A DNA stretch of 64,000 bases. Origin: Anaspis maculata. Taxonomy: Eukaryota > Arthropoda > Insecta > Coleoptera > Scraptiidae. Under the pieces are notes generated by a model. It was not told where the DNA came from. It saw only the letters and a list, made by a program, of their open reading frames with translations, and searched no databases. This document shows positions 48,373 through 58,911 of the stretch, in pieces; the first letter of the stretch is position 1; the number at the start of each line of letters is the position of its first letter. Made by a program: the position numbers and the translations under genes. The stretch lies in assembly GCA_949128115.1 (NCBI GenBank), contig OX421966.1:35543042-35607041 (forward strand), in the 5' to 3' direction.

Positions 48373-49196
48373 TGCTCCTGTAACCTATCCTGTTAGAGTG
48401 AATGTTGAGAAACTCCCTGTAAAATTTCTACAGGGTGAATCGTAAAATACTGCAAAATTGCAGCGACTTCATCGTACCCCCATTTGTCAAAAAAAACTTT
48501 TTGATGTATTCCAATACGAAAATCATGAAATGTGGTGTCTTATCTCAAAACAGTTTTGGAATTACCCAGATTGGAAGTCTAACATTGAAGATACAAATTT
48601 TTATGTTGAATGTTACAGATTTGCTTTGTTGGCACGCGTAATTAAGTCACTTTTGATGAATGGATGTTGGTATTGAGCAATATTGTTCGTACAACAATCC
48701 AGGACAATTTTACTTTCAACACAACTTGAATATTTGATGTGGGGGCAAGCAGGGGGCACTTTTTTGAGTGGTTGTCAGTGTCACTGCCTGTTTTCTTGTA
48801 CGTTGAATTTCACCAGAATTTCATCAGAATTTCAGATGTAGAACATCTTCTATTTGCAAGTTAAAGCCCCTAAACATGGTAACGATGTAAAACTACAGTT
48901 TCCAAGTGAAGTAAAGCCCCCCTGGATGTTATACATTTTGTGCAACAAATCTGCAACATTCAACATACAAATTTATATCTTCGATGTTAGACTTCCAATC
49001 TGGGTAGTTCCAAAACCGTTTTGAGAGAAGACATCACACTTTATGATTTTTGTGTTGAAATGATGAAAAAATATTTTTTTGAAAAATGGGGGTACGATGA
49101 AGTTGTTGCAATTTTGTACCATTTTACGTATCACCCTGTAGAAAATTCACATGAAGTTTCTCAACATTCACTATTACAGGATGGGTTACGGAAAGA
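48373..49196. mobile_element. short foldback with GTAACC ends inside E7
   Basis: CTGTAACCTATCCTGTTAGA is answered by a stretch ending ACAGGATGGGTTACGG, with GTGAATGTTGAGAAACT inverted inside. The CAGGGTG element sits at its centre. Its boundaries are defined by comparison with the intact opposite arm of E7 near 46935. Confidence 0.6.
48431..49138. mobile_element. 708-bp CAGGGTG-ended TA-flanked element
   Basis: CAGGGTGAATCGTAAAATAC begins at 48431 and its near-complement ends at 49138. TA flanks both sides (48429-48430, 49139-49140). Arms match through a GGGGGTACGATGAAGT-type segment and a central ATTGGAAGTCTAACATTGAA pair. It is non-autonomous and probably Tc1/mariner-mobilised. Confidence 0.75.
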
Positions 49197-49318
49197 TTAA
49201 GCTAGTTATCGCAACAAACAAAATGGAAATCGCAATCGGCAATCGGGAGATATTGGCCTCCAAAGTTGGACCATTTTTCCGATACCGACAACTCAACTAC
49301 GTTGTCCAGCAGTTTATA

Positions 49319-52300
49319 TCTTGATTAAAATAACAAGGGACTAAACACGTCGTGATTGTATATTGACAATATACACACGGCCGGCAAAATCACACGGATT
49401 AAAACCCAGTGAGCATGGTGGCCGTGTCACCTAAGCATCTATTGCACCGAAGTTTCAATCAAGCCAATTACGAGCGAGCTGGTAACTACAGATTAGGAAG
49501 CGTCAAAATTAAATACCTCCATATCTAATCTGTTTTGAAGGATAAACTGGAATGCGGAATCTGGCTTTTGCAGATTTCGCACCAGAGAACACCGCAGAAC
49601 CTACACCAACGCTCACGCTACATAATAATAAGTCTTGTTAAGAGAGCCACGCATTGAAATACACATTTAAATATTGAATATTTGCTCTGAAAACAAGCCT
49701 GCGCGCCCGCCGTCAAATTTCTAAGAGCGAAAACACGTTTCAATTCAAATCCGCGTGAGAGCCACAAAATCTTCTATAGCAGCACTACCTTATAAATTCA
49801 CTTTGTGTCCCACATCCTCTCCATTTCGCAGCGTGAAGGAATTAAATCGGAATAATTCACAGATTAATTAATCCGGTTGTGAAACGGAGAGACTGATGCT
49901 CCACTGAGAAGCGACCGAGATGAACATGTTGACTTTACATCCATAGGTGGGTGCCTAATACCTATCCATCTGAACATTGGTACAGCAGGTTCGAACGCAG
50001 CGAAAGCCAATTATTCCGCCATCATTTCAGACAAAAGCGAGGATTGTGCGTCCCAAATTCATTAACGTCGATAATAATTGCCCGGTAATCTCTCTCTTGA
50101 GTGCGCTGGTGGAGTGTAACGTGGGATCATACGTTAAGCACTCTTATGAGTACGCGTTTCCTTTGATATATTGGAACAAAAAATATGACGGAAAATGAGA
50201 TAACAATGATATGTATGAATCGTGAGTATGCAGCTAGTTATGTATAGGATTTCTATGAACAACTGCTAGCGAAGTGTGCTAATCAAGCGAACATTATGAT
50301 AAAATTAGTATAAGATCTGCTCAATTTTTGCAATACGAATGTGAGTACTGTTGTGTGCAATCTGCTTTAGGAGTATATGTTTGCATTTTGTAGCAATGTT
50401 TAAACACAATATCGTAAAACCGAAAAATCGTTATCGTCAACAGAAAAGTTTGTGTGCAAAACTAGCACAGAACACCGCACAACTGCAATGTGCTCGCGAA
50501 ACACGTGCAACTAGGTAATCGGGCGATTTACTTTTACGTTGCCACTGTTTTAATGTTGAGTTTTATTTCTGTTCTTTTTGCATGATGCCTACATAATGCA
50601 TATCCCAGACGCAAACGAGCAACCATTTGCTGCAGAAAATGAATGTGTTCGTGTTATACCCGGTATACCAAAAAGAGCCAGAAACCAATATACTCCAGCT
50701 CATATAAGATGAGCTGGAAATGCTGGAATACAGTCGAGGCGATACAGGCCCAGTGGCGCACTGTGAATTCAACATCAAACTTGGTTTGGTCGTTATGGTT
50801 CTAAATGTTGCAACAACTATTTCCACAGTGACCAAACTGAGTTTAAAGTGAACTAGAAGTTGACAATTGGCGACCACCACGGAGCTTATTTGACAATGAA
50901 TACTAGATTTTTCAGGCTGAGCTAGAATGTTCAACGGGAGCTAGGTTTTTTTAGTTGTAATTACGCAACGAACACCCTTCATTCAGCTCCGCAGTTTTTC
51001 CATACCACAAATTGCTACTAGGCATTCCTTTTCGGTGGATGTGTAGTTATGACCCTATACGCCTTGAGCTAGACGTAAGAGCAAGGGGCAAGCAAATCAT
51101 CTATCTGGTTGAAGATACACTGTACCTTGATGATAAACTTGAATAATTCATATTTTCAAAGTGTCTCCTGATTTTTTGTGATTTTGCATGGAAGTTACCT
51201 ACACTCGTCTGCAACACAGTCCAACGAAATCGTGAATAAAAGCGTTAGATTGTTGCAGAGACACCAAGTGCTTTGCTCGAAACGACGTACCTGCACGTCT
51301 CAACACGTTCTCATATAATCAGGAAGTGGTGGTTTTGCATCGACCCGCCGGCGGTGGTAATTTAATTGAAAGGAAGAGCAATTAAATTCCGTTTTCCACT
51401 TCCATTAAGATATTGCCTCATGAGTTTGACACGAGGCACGCTTCAGGTACGCACACAATGAAAAGAAAACAACGTCGTGGATACAGATTATAAGGTTGGT
51501 GATGTAGAATAGTGTACATTTTCATACGAGGTCGGTAAGACGGCATATTGTTGTACCGAGAGTTCATAAATTAAATGGGTATAGCATCGTTCTTGTCAAA
51601 GTTTGACAAATTTATTACAAAAGGTGTAAAGATTACAGTTTCGACAGACGTTTTCTAATTCACAGGCACCCTTGACCCATCTAATTTATGAACAACTCTC
51701 GGTATAAGTTGTTATTGGGTTAAGCCCAACCAGCGGGATGTTGAAAAAAGTCTAAGCTCGCCTTGAAAACCCCGCTGACAGTGGCTGTCATGTCACACTG
51801 TCTTTGGACTTCTGTCTTTCATCTAGTGAATACCAAGAAGACTAGAAAAAGGGGGCGTAATTCCTCTTATCAGAAAGAGTTCTGTAGACAAACCAATTTC
51901 TGTCGCCGCATCATGATGCTGTAAACAGTTGTGGATTTACACGTCAGGCGAAACACGTATAATCAAATCAATTTTCATTGACAAATGAGAGATGCCAAAT
52001 ACGAATGTCAAATGAATAGGTAAAATTTGAAAGCTGCTTTTAATAAAATGCCTCCATTATCAAGGATTCTATTCCAGTAGTTATCATCGTTTTATGGAAG
52101 CAGAAGTCCCGCGAACCCATTGAAAGTGTACTAAATTGAAATAGTGGCTTCTCCTATGTTACAGCGGAAAAAAATATAAAAATATGTTAGAAATACCTAT
52201 TATTCAGGTTGTCTCAAAAGTATTGCATTCCGAGTTTAGAACAGTATAATTATGGAATCCCACTCACAAACACGAAAAACAAAATTGATAACCTTTATTT

Positions 52301-53844
52301 TTGAAGATGCGGGGACTTCGCCCCCTCTATTTTCGCTATTTAAAGTCATTTCGTGGAACTAAACTGCTCAACAACTACTGGAATGACGGTATCGAAAATT
52401 TTGCTCTGTTTCAAAATGACGTAACTTTTGATTGACACAACCGATTTTGAATTTGTTTTCACAGTTCTTTAGATCCATGTTTCAGAAATCCATCCCATTG
52501 ACGAGATGTTGTTTTCAATTTCTATCACTTTTTTTACAGGGTGGAATGTAAAACATTGCAAAAGAGTGCTGAGTTCCACCGATCCCCGTTTCTGTGGATT
52601 TTTTTTTTCAAATTCTAATGAATTATTCATGAAGCCTGATGTCTAATCTCGAAACGGTTTTTGAATTTTCCAGATCAGATGTCCAACAATGACGATATAA
52701 TTTTTTTTACTTTCAGTCGTCAGATACTCTTGGTGGTTTGTACACTAAAACACAAGACTTATGCATATTTCTGAGTATAGCAATCATCCATTTCCGTCCC
52801 TGGGTTCACTCAGTGCAGCGCAACAAACTTGAAGTTAGTTTTTCAACTTCTTCGCATTCGAGAGAGCCTGATGGCGTTAGCGTGATTCAAATTCTTGAAT
52901 AGTGATGGCAAATGATCAATCAAGGTTGTCACTCATCGTTTTTGCGCTTGGCCTCTTGGCGACACCCCGTAAATGTCTTTTCCCCAAAAGAACTGAAGAA
53001 ATTCACCATTTCTTCTTTGGTCACTGTAGAGGTGTTTTATCGGCATGTGATAAAAATTATGACTTATTTCTTGTCAATGCTCAAGATTTTGACATTTTTG
53101 TGAGATTTTTTCTCTTGTTTTTGTTCTTTAGTAACAGTCTGCATAAAGGATTTATTGTTTTTGAGGCTCAAGAGTGGTCAAAATCACAAAACGTTGACGC
53201 AAAATCACAAGAAATACACGACTGAACTGTATGCAACCAAAATCACGCAGAGTAGTGCCTCACACATTGTTCAAGCCATAAGAAGAGATTGATGGTCAAA
53301 ATTTGAAGATAAAAGATGTCAATGAACAAACTTAGCATGGTACTTGCTTAAGAACATTGTAGCAAAGCAAACTAGACGTTTTTTATTCGATGAACCTCCA
53401 TTTTGTCCAGAATCCAATGCTTTGATTTCACTAAAAATTACGCATTTCTGCAAAGCAACAGTCGAAGACCTCTCTACCATACAAACCTATGGATTGGTGA
53501 GTGCGCCACTTCACACTTGTCTTTACAACACATAAGACCACCTCTGTGCGAAAATTCGTCAAAATCAAAAAAAGCGTTTGTGAGTTATTCACATTTGAAA
53601 AAGTGGCCCTTAACTTTTGCTCAGAAGTTAGGTCAGAAGTGTAATAGACCTATTTCTTATGGGGAACAGAGACGTTCAGACAAGGATGAACAATTTTAAG
53701 CCACACCCCTGGCCAATTAAAGGCCTTCAATTATTAGGCGCGAAATTCGAGGAAGGCGATACTGTCACAATGAATTAGAATTGTCACTGTCACTTATGAC
53801 TGCAACCTGTGTCGTGTCGCTACACTGATCGAATAATTCGAAAA
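49319..53844. other. mostly unique-looking intron DNA
   Basis: A solitary TA-flanked CAGGGTGGAATGTAAAAC occurs near 52540. Frames at 50563-50934 and 52902-53225 are open by ~120 and ~107 codons but lack domains. No RNA or tandem repeat was recognised. Confidence 0.35.
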
Positions 53845-54210
53845 ATGCCCGTATATTGTGTGAAAAGTTGTCCGCACTAGTCCAAGGGAATATTTCCCTC
53901 AAATGTTTCGTCCTACGGTTTTCCTGCCGACGAAAATAAGCGAAATAAATGGATGGCCGCCACTGGAAGACACCGGCACCAGGAAGAATTTGAAGGCGAA
54001 CGAAACAATTTCAGCTGTTTTACAAGTTGCACAAAGCCAAAAGCGGGGTCACCCAAATTACCGTTCAAAGTGCTGGGAATGCTATCTCACCTTCCTATTT
54101 GGCGATTACCCACTACAACTTCACAACAAAACCTCAATATTTTGCTTCAGTTTTGGTGTGCTCACGGCACTTCAGAGTGGAAGATTTCTATTCATCCAGT
54201 GATAGGTACA
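53845..54210 (+). pseudogene. broken THAP-domain sequence
   Basis: From an ATG at 53845 the reading is MPVYCVKSCPH, then TAG, then SKGIFPSNVSSYGFPADENK and RNKWMAATGR. This fits the start of a THAP (C2CH zinc, DNA-binding) domain: Cys pair, FP and Trp. The end of the domain, VCSRHFRVEDFYSSS, is in another frame at about 54156-54200 and supplies the C-x2-H pair. A stop at codon 12 and a frame change (or a short intron ending TTTTGCTTCAG at 54148) separate the parts. THAP domains occur in P-element-type transposases and in host regulators. This copy looks dead. Confidence 0.65.
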
Positions 54211-54940
54211 AAGATCACGCTGAAAACAAATGCTGTTCCGGACATTTTCTTGAGAAGCTTGTTTCTTTTTCTGGCTCCTGTAGCACTCCGCTTTTACCTC
54301 CAGGTTATTCACAAGTACGTCTTCAAAATATCCTTTCACACTATACTTCATCCCCTTATCACGCTGGTTCCCCTTCATTTGATGCTTACACTACACTTTT
54401 GTAAAGAAGTAAAGCGTTGTCGAGTCTGTAGGTTGCAGGTTGCAGCGTGGCAAGACTTTTGGTTCTGTTCTACTGACAACTGATGACAAATTGTAACATA
54501 TCGTTGTCGGGGGTAATGACAAGGAGAAAGTCAGTGGCACTGACAGAGTTGCTACGAGAGATTGTGAGGCAAATCTAGCCAATGAGCGGCGATAGGAGGC
54601 AAAAGGGGCGTGAAAAAGAAATAGGTCCATTGCGAATAAATTGAAAATTCTAGCTACTAAAAATATAAATAATGTTTAACAAAGGACACTTCGCGAGTGA
54701 CCATCGCCTACTTGCTAGTGGCGATAAATTGTTTCTATTGGCTGGAAAGTGGTTTAACAAAATGCTTTTTTTCGACGCCGCTTTCAGTATTGAAGTATGC
54801 ACTCTTAAGCCAAAGAAGAGAGATAAAGTTTGTATCTTGTTGTCAGAAGTGAAACGTACACGAAGTCTCTCGGTAAAAGTTCGTGCACTTGACTTTCAAA
54901 GTAGGTGTTTTGAAGTGAATTTGACTAAGCGAAGTAAGTG
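54211..54940. other. intron DNA, nothing recognised
   Basis: The region follows the THAP remnant. Frames in it have no known domain. It may be the decayed rest of the same element. Confidence 0.3.
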
Positions 54941-54944
54941 CGTG

Positions 54945-55135
54945 ATGGAAACGAATTTCGCCGGATCAAATTTACTGGGAATAATTTTCCTTGGGAAAAT
55001 GTCTCCGGAAAGAGCTTTACCGGAACGAGTTTCCCTTGAAACATTTATTCCTGGAGATAATTTCGCTGAGAATTTCTTTTTTCCGAAACGAGATTTCCTT
55101 GTAAATAAAATCTCTGGAAATAAATTTGACGATCT
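54945..55135. repeat. degenerate ~16-bp tandem repeat
   Basis: About 11 units of 14-19 bp repeat a TTTNCYKGGAAAYAA-like word: TTTACTGGGAATAA, TTTCCTTGGGAAAA, TTTACCGGAACGAG, TTTCCCTTGAAACA, TTATTCCTGGAGATAA and ATCTCTGGAAATAA are examples. The repeat keeps long frames open on both strands (54672-55193 plus, 54896-55186 minus), which is why neither is called as a gene. Confidence 0.65.
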
Positions 55136-55435
55136 GAGTATTACTCGATCCAGTTTGAGTCCTAAGAGCTCAAAGGTTGGAACCATTGATTAAAATAAAT
55201 TCCACTGGTCCTCAAATGTCACTGAACGCTTAGCTTGAAACGTCTCTCCGATCTAACGAAAACGTCTGCTTGTAAACGGATTACGTCTCAGGTAAGTCGT
55301 TTCACTGCCGCTTTTCTTGAAGAAAATTTTTGCGGTATTTTGCTGAAGCTGAATGCAAAACATCACACGCACAGCCTGGGGCTCTGATTGCTCGAGCATT
55401 GAGACCCGAGCGTTTTTCCGCCGCCTACTCTACTA

Positions 55436-55918
55436 CTATAGGCCTCCATCAAGACTTTTTTTTTCATAAAAACCGGATATGAGAAGGGGTGGCGCGCTAG
55501 TCCGGAATTCACTTCCTTCCACCATCGCACTGATTGGAATGTTCAACTTCAATTTGGCGACTCTTGATGTGTAACATTTTGACGTTACATTTCCGCGCAG
55601 GGGAATGTGTAATGAAACGTCCACGAAAAAAATTCTCTCATCCGATTTCCAAATCGATATAGACCGACGCCTCCACCTCCGAAAAAAAATTGTTTGAGTA
55701 AATAATGGAACGCTATTATTTATAAGTGGTGCAAACAAGAGTGTCAGGAAGCTCGTGACAAGATAAATATGAACCAGCTCAGCTCGCCTCCAAAAGAAAG
55801 AAATTGGGTGGTAATGATGATTGATGGGGGAGGGTTGATTTTGCATTATCCACTGGGAGAACCTTGATAAGGGGGTTTGAGCGGAGTTGTGCGTGAAGGT
55901 CAAGACTTGATATACCAA
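55436..55918 (-). other. unrecognised 160-codon open frame
   Basis: This is among the longest frames in the window outside GALNT and the repeats. It is rich in aromatic and hydrophobic residues and ends SGFYEKKSLDGGL. No domain is recognised. Composition and lack of splice context suggest chance or repeat sequence. Confidence 0.15.
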
Positions 55919-56134
55919 TAGATTGTGTTAGTGTTGTTGACGAGGAAATGAGATGGGAAAAAGAAAAACAAACTTATATGGCAGAAACGCTTAAGGAAAT
56001 CTGCTCGTCTCAATGCAGTTATCTCGATTTGGTGAGTGATAAATCGATAATGATGAGGCTAAAACGAGAACTGAAACGCCATTGACCTGGATTATGTTAT
56101 CTCCATTTTAGGTAGGTCGTTGCAAAAATGGAGA

Positions 56135-56425
56135 TTACTTTGTTCGGTAAGCATCGCTAGAACTGGAAGTGGCTAATTTAAATATTTCCTGGGCTATTTT
56201 AATGGATAATAGTTTATCGTGGATTCCATCAAAATATTTACAGTAGATAGCTAACCCGAGCTTTCTTTTGATAGATTCTGGCCAAATGATCAATGTAAAT
56301 TCAGGTTTCACGCTGAGTTGCTGAGTAATTAACGAAAGGGTGGTGTACTTGCGATTTAACGTATTTTTCATAATGAATCTACCAGCATTGAGCAGAAAAA
56401 AACCTCGGCTTAGCTTAAACCGCAT
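56135..56425 (-). other. unrecognised 96-codon open frame beside the GGTGGTATGATT element
   Basis: The frame begins with ATG at 56425, the last base before the inverted-repeat element at 56426, and has a fairly protein-like composition (FTLIIWPESIKRKLGLAIYC). No family was recognised. It could be an interrupted older gene or a remnant. Confidence 0.2.
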
Positions 56426-57576
56426 TGGGTGGTATGATTAAAAGAAGTATTTACTTTTACTTCAAGTAGAAGCTTTTACTTCGTAGTATTTTGTGAAGCA
56501 TAATCCTATACATGAAGTAAATACTTCGCCTAGAAGTTGTTACTACAGTGACAAACTTCAACGTTAACGTCACCTGAGAAGTCTTTCGTTCTGAACGTGA
56601 TCCTGGCTTTGAATCCATTTTGTGGCCAGTATGAGTTTGAGTAGAGACAAAGAAAGTGCCAGCGAAAACGGTGTAGCAAAAAGCGAGGAAGATAAGGATC
56701 TGCAGATGGCCCTTGTGATGCTCTTGCAGAACCGCAAAATCTTGCGGGACAAGGGGAAGGCCCCAGCAATAAAAGCAAAAAAGATAATGCAGCCACTGAA
56801 ATTGTAGAAATGTATAGTGGAAACATCAAAAATAAGAATTTCGATGCAAAAAGGGTGGGTTTCAAACAATTTTATTTGCGACCTCTTTGATAATTTTTCA
56901 AATCAAACACTTTTTTTTGGACTACCAAGTCTGCAAGTCTGCCTCAAGCCAACTTGAAAACCGGGATTGCCTAGCGTCTGAGGAAAATCTCCATTTTGGT
57001 TTTGTTGCCTGGGAGCTGCTCCTCCTCTTTTGACGTGAGTCCCCAAAAATATGGACATACTCTGCATCCACTGCACGTTGTCTTTGTTTAATCTAAGTAT
57101 GCATCTTTTTCACAATTCCTCCTCTTGGCTTTGGACAAGTAACATCAATTTACTTCCTCAGCGCTGAAAAGTTGAAAATGAAAGAGAACTGACCGATACT
57201 TTCTATATTGCGCTCCTCCATAACGCCCCTGTTTTCCAAACTTCTCTACAGTTTATTCCGAGACTAACAAACATGGCCATTTGACCACTCTTGAATTGAA
57301 TTTCAAATGCGAAGTTGCTTCTTGATCAACTCCAGCAATACTATAGTATTTACTTCACTTCGAAGTAAATACTACACAAAATTAGCATAAGCTGTAGTAT
57401 TACCTTCTATTTACTCGAGTACATAGAGTGGAGTATGAAGTAAAAGCTTCTACTTCTTACTTTAGTTTTTCTTCAAGTAGAAGGTGAAGTAAATACTACG
57501 GGATTCGAAGCACTTACTACTGAGTGAAGTATTTACTTGAAGTAAAAGTAAATACTTCTTTTAATCATACCACCCA
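56426..57576. mobile_element. 1.15-kb element with 43-bp perfect inverted ends (hAT-like)
   Basis: TGGGTGGTATGATTAAAAGA and the following AGTATTTACTTTTACTTCAAG are perfectly answered at 57534-57576. Subterminal AAGTATTTACTT-type words are repeated on both sides, as in hAT-type non-autonomous elements. No convincing 8-bp target duplication is visible, so the superfamily is uncertain. The interior carries a small lysine/glutamate-rich frame at 56631-56807. Confidence 0.65.
56631..56807 (+). other. small charged open frame inside the hAT-like element
   Basis: The frame begins MSLSRDKESASENG, continues through ALVMLLQNRKILRDKGK and ends with a stop after QPLKL. The region is GC-richer than the rest of the element. 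It could be a captured exon or a decayed transposase N-terminus. No family was recognised. Confidence 0.25.
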
Positions 57577-57818
57577 GCTCATGCTTATTCTACAATGAGT
57601 TGTACATTCATATCTTTTAGCCAGGGCCGGCAACAATAGTGGTGCTGACGTGCTCGAGCACCACACGTAACCCGAAGAGCATGCACCATGCACCACATGT
57701 TGAAAATGCAAAAATTGAAATTAGCGCTCCAATTCACCAATTTCGGGAATTTTTGTTTTATTTTGAAAGTTTCATTTAGGTATGTATTATTACATGTGAT
57801 TATTACCCCTATATTATA

Positions 57819-58182
57819 CAGGTGTTCCAGAATAAAGTAGCCAACGGTCAATGGGAGTCCAGAAGACACTAGAAGACCTCTAGATTATTTTTTTGCGAAA
57901 GCTCAATTTTAACCGAGATACAGCTCTTCATAATTTGACTTTTTCATTGGTTTTTCATGAATAATTCATAAACGGGTCTAAGTGTTCGGCTTAAATTTGC
58001 CAGAGACTTGTGTTGAATGATTCCCTACCTATTGGCATGATTTTACTTAAATCCAACCAGTAGTAAAACAAATAAAAATTGAAATAAAAAAGTTCGAATC
58101 CCGAAAAAACTATGTAGGGGCCTCTAATTTCTTTCGGGCTATCTCCCATGGGCGTTTTGCTATTTTATTCTGGGACAGCCTG
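57819..58182. mobile_element. 364-bp TA-flanked element with CAGG ends
   Basis: CAGGTGTTCCAGAATAAAGT at 57819 is answered by the near-complement ending at 58182, with TA on both sides (57817-57818, 58183-58184). It has ~24-bp terminal inverted repeats and no coding capacity. It is consistent with a Tc1/mariner-type MITE. Confidence 0.7.
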
Positions 58183-58802
58183 TATAGTATATTTCATTTA
58201 AATATGACGTGTGCCTGAATAATTTTTTTTCAAGTTTTAATAAAACTTAAAAAAAAATCGCCCCCCCCCAGTTCTTTTTCTGGAATATTCAACAGTCAGC
58301 ACCACACGTATAAATCCAAAGTTGCCGGCCCTGCTTTTAGCTATAGTAAGCTTCCGATGACGTTCAACTTCTAGGCAGGAATGGAAAACAGGCCTGAAGT
58401 TGACGTCAAGTTTGCAACTTGACCAAAAAAAAAAACATCACCGAATCCACAAAGGGATTCCGGAGGCTTTAGATTCAAAATTTATGCAAAGAATTGATTG
58501 AAAAAATCTTGTCCAAATCCTACACGACGCCAGAGAAAAACGATCGCATTACCCGGAATCGGATCTGGGTCGGCGACGACGCGAAAACTTTTAATTATTG
58601 CCGTCGATTTTGGATTTACATCCCTCCGAGGAGCACACGGGCCGAGGCCGTTCGCGTTATATTTATGATAAGAACTAAAAGTGGGAGTACACGAGAACTT
58701 TTTCTGTTTTCGCGGGCGGGTGTTCGCGAATTCGATATAAATGCTAAACACACTTTTAAAAGAGAAAAGCAGGAGCAAAAGGGCAGGAACCACGAAACTC
58801 AC

Positions 58803-58911
58803 CATTCGTCCCTGGGATCTGGCAGACTCCGATGAACGCTGATCATGTCGCTGGCATACTGGTTGAAGGCGTTGTTCTTCCATCCTTCGTCCACCAACTT
58901 TTTCACGTCCT
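58803..58911 (-). CDS. Pgant: GALNT/Pgant internal exon A (start of catalytic region)
   Basis: This 109-nt internal exon belongs to a polypeptide N-acetylgalactosaminyltransferase, a Golgi type II membrane enzyme that transfers GalNAc from UDP-GalNAc to Ser/Thr to start mucin-type O-glycosylation. Read on the minus strand it runs from a TTTGCAG acceptor to a GTGAGT donor and encodes 35 full codons. Its core, NQYASDMISVHRSLPD followed by PRDEW, matches the family block just before the catalytic domain (family form close to NQYASDLISLHRSLPD). It starts with two bases of a split codon. It ends with TG, completed to Trp by the first base of the exon at 15637. It is moderately GC-rich compared with the flanking intron. 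The upstream exons for tail, membrane anchor and stem were not recognised up to position 64000. The paralogue cannot be assigned from this part alone. Confidence 0.93.

Larger units (their letters stand above)
46807..49318. mobile_element. foldback element invaded by two nested elements (E7)
   Basis: The outer ends ATGTAAACTGATGGACAACG (46807) and its complement (to 49318) are inverted. Arms continue inward through GATGAACCTTGCAAATGGTG (46954, complement near 48330-48350) to a central hairpin at 47594-47720 with stem CACAGCATGCGCGGAGTGTA. The right arm is interrupted between about 48373 and 49196 by another foldback, itself interrupted by the CAGGGTG element at 48431-49138. The left arm is uninterrupted and serves as the reference. 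No transposase is present. Confidence 0.8.
15638..58802 (-). other. 43-kb intron of the GALNT gene
   Basis: This is the interval between exons A and B. Donor GTGAGT and acceptor TTGGTTGCAG are canonical, and the split Trp codon (TG+G) confirms they are spliced directly. At 43,165 bp it holds most of the repeats in the window, many as inverted pairs. No independent host gene inside it is convincingly supported. Confidence 0.85.

Noticed and set aside
54672..55193. 173-codon plus-strand frame
   Set aside because: Its second half is a degenerate ~16-bp tandem repeat that is open on both strands. No family was recognised.
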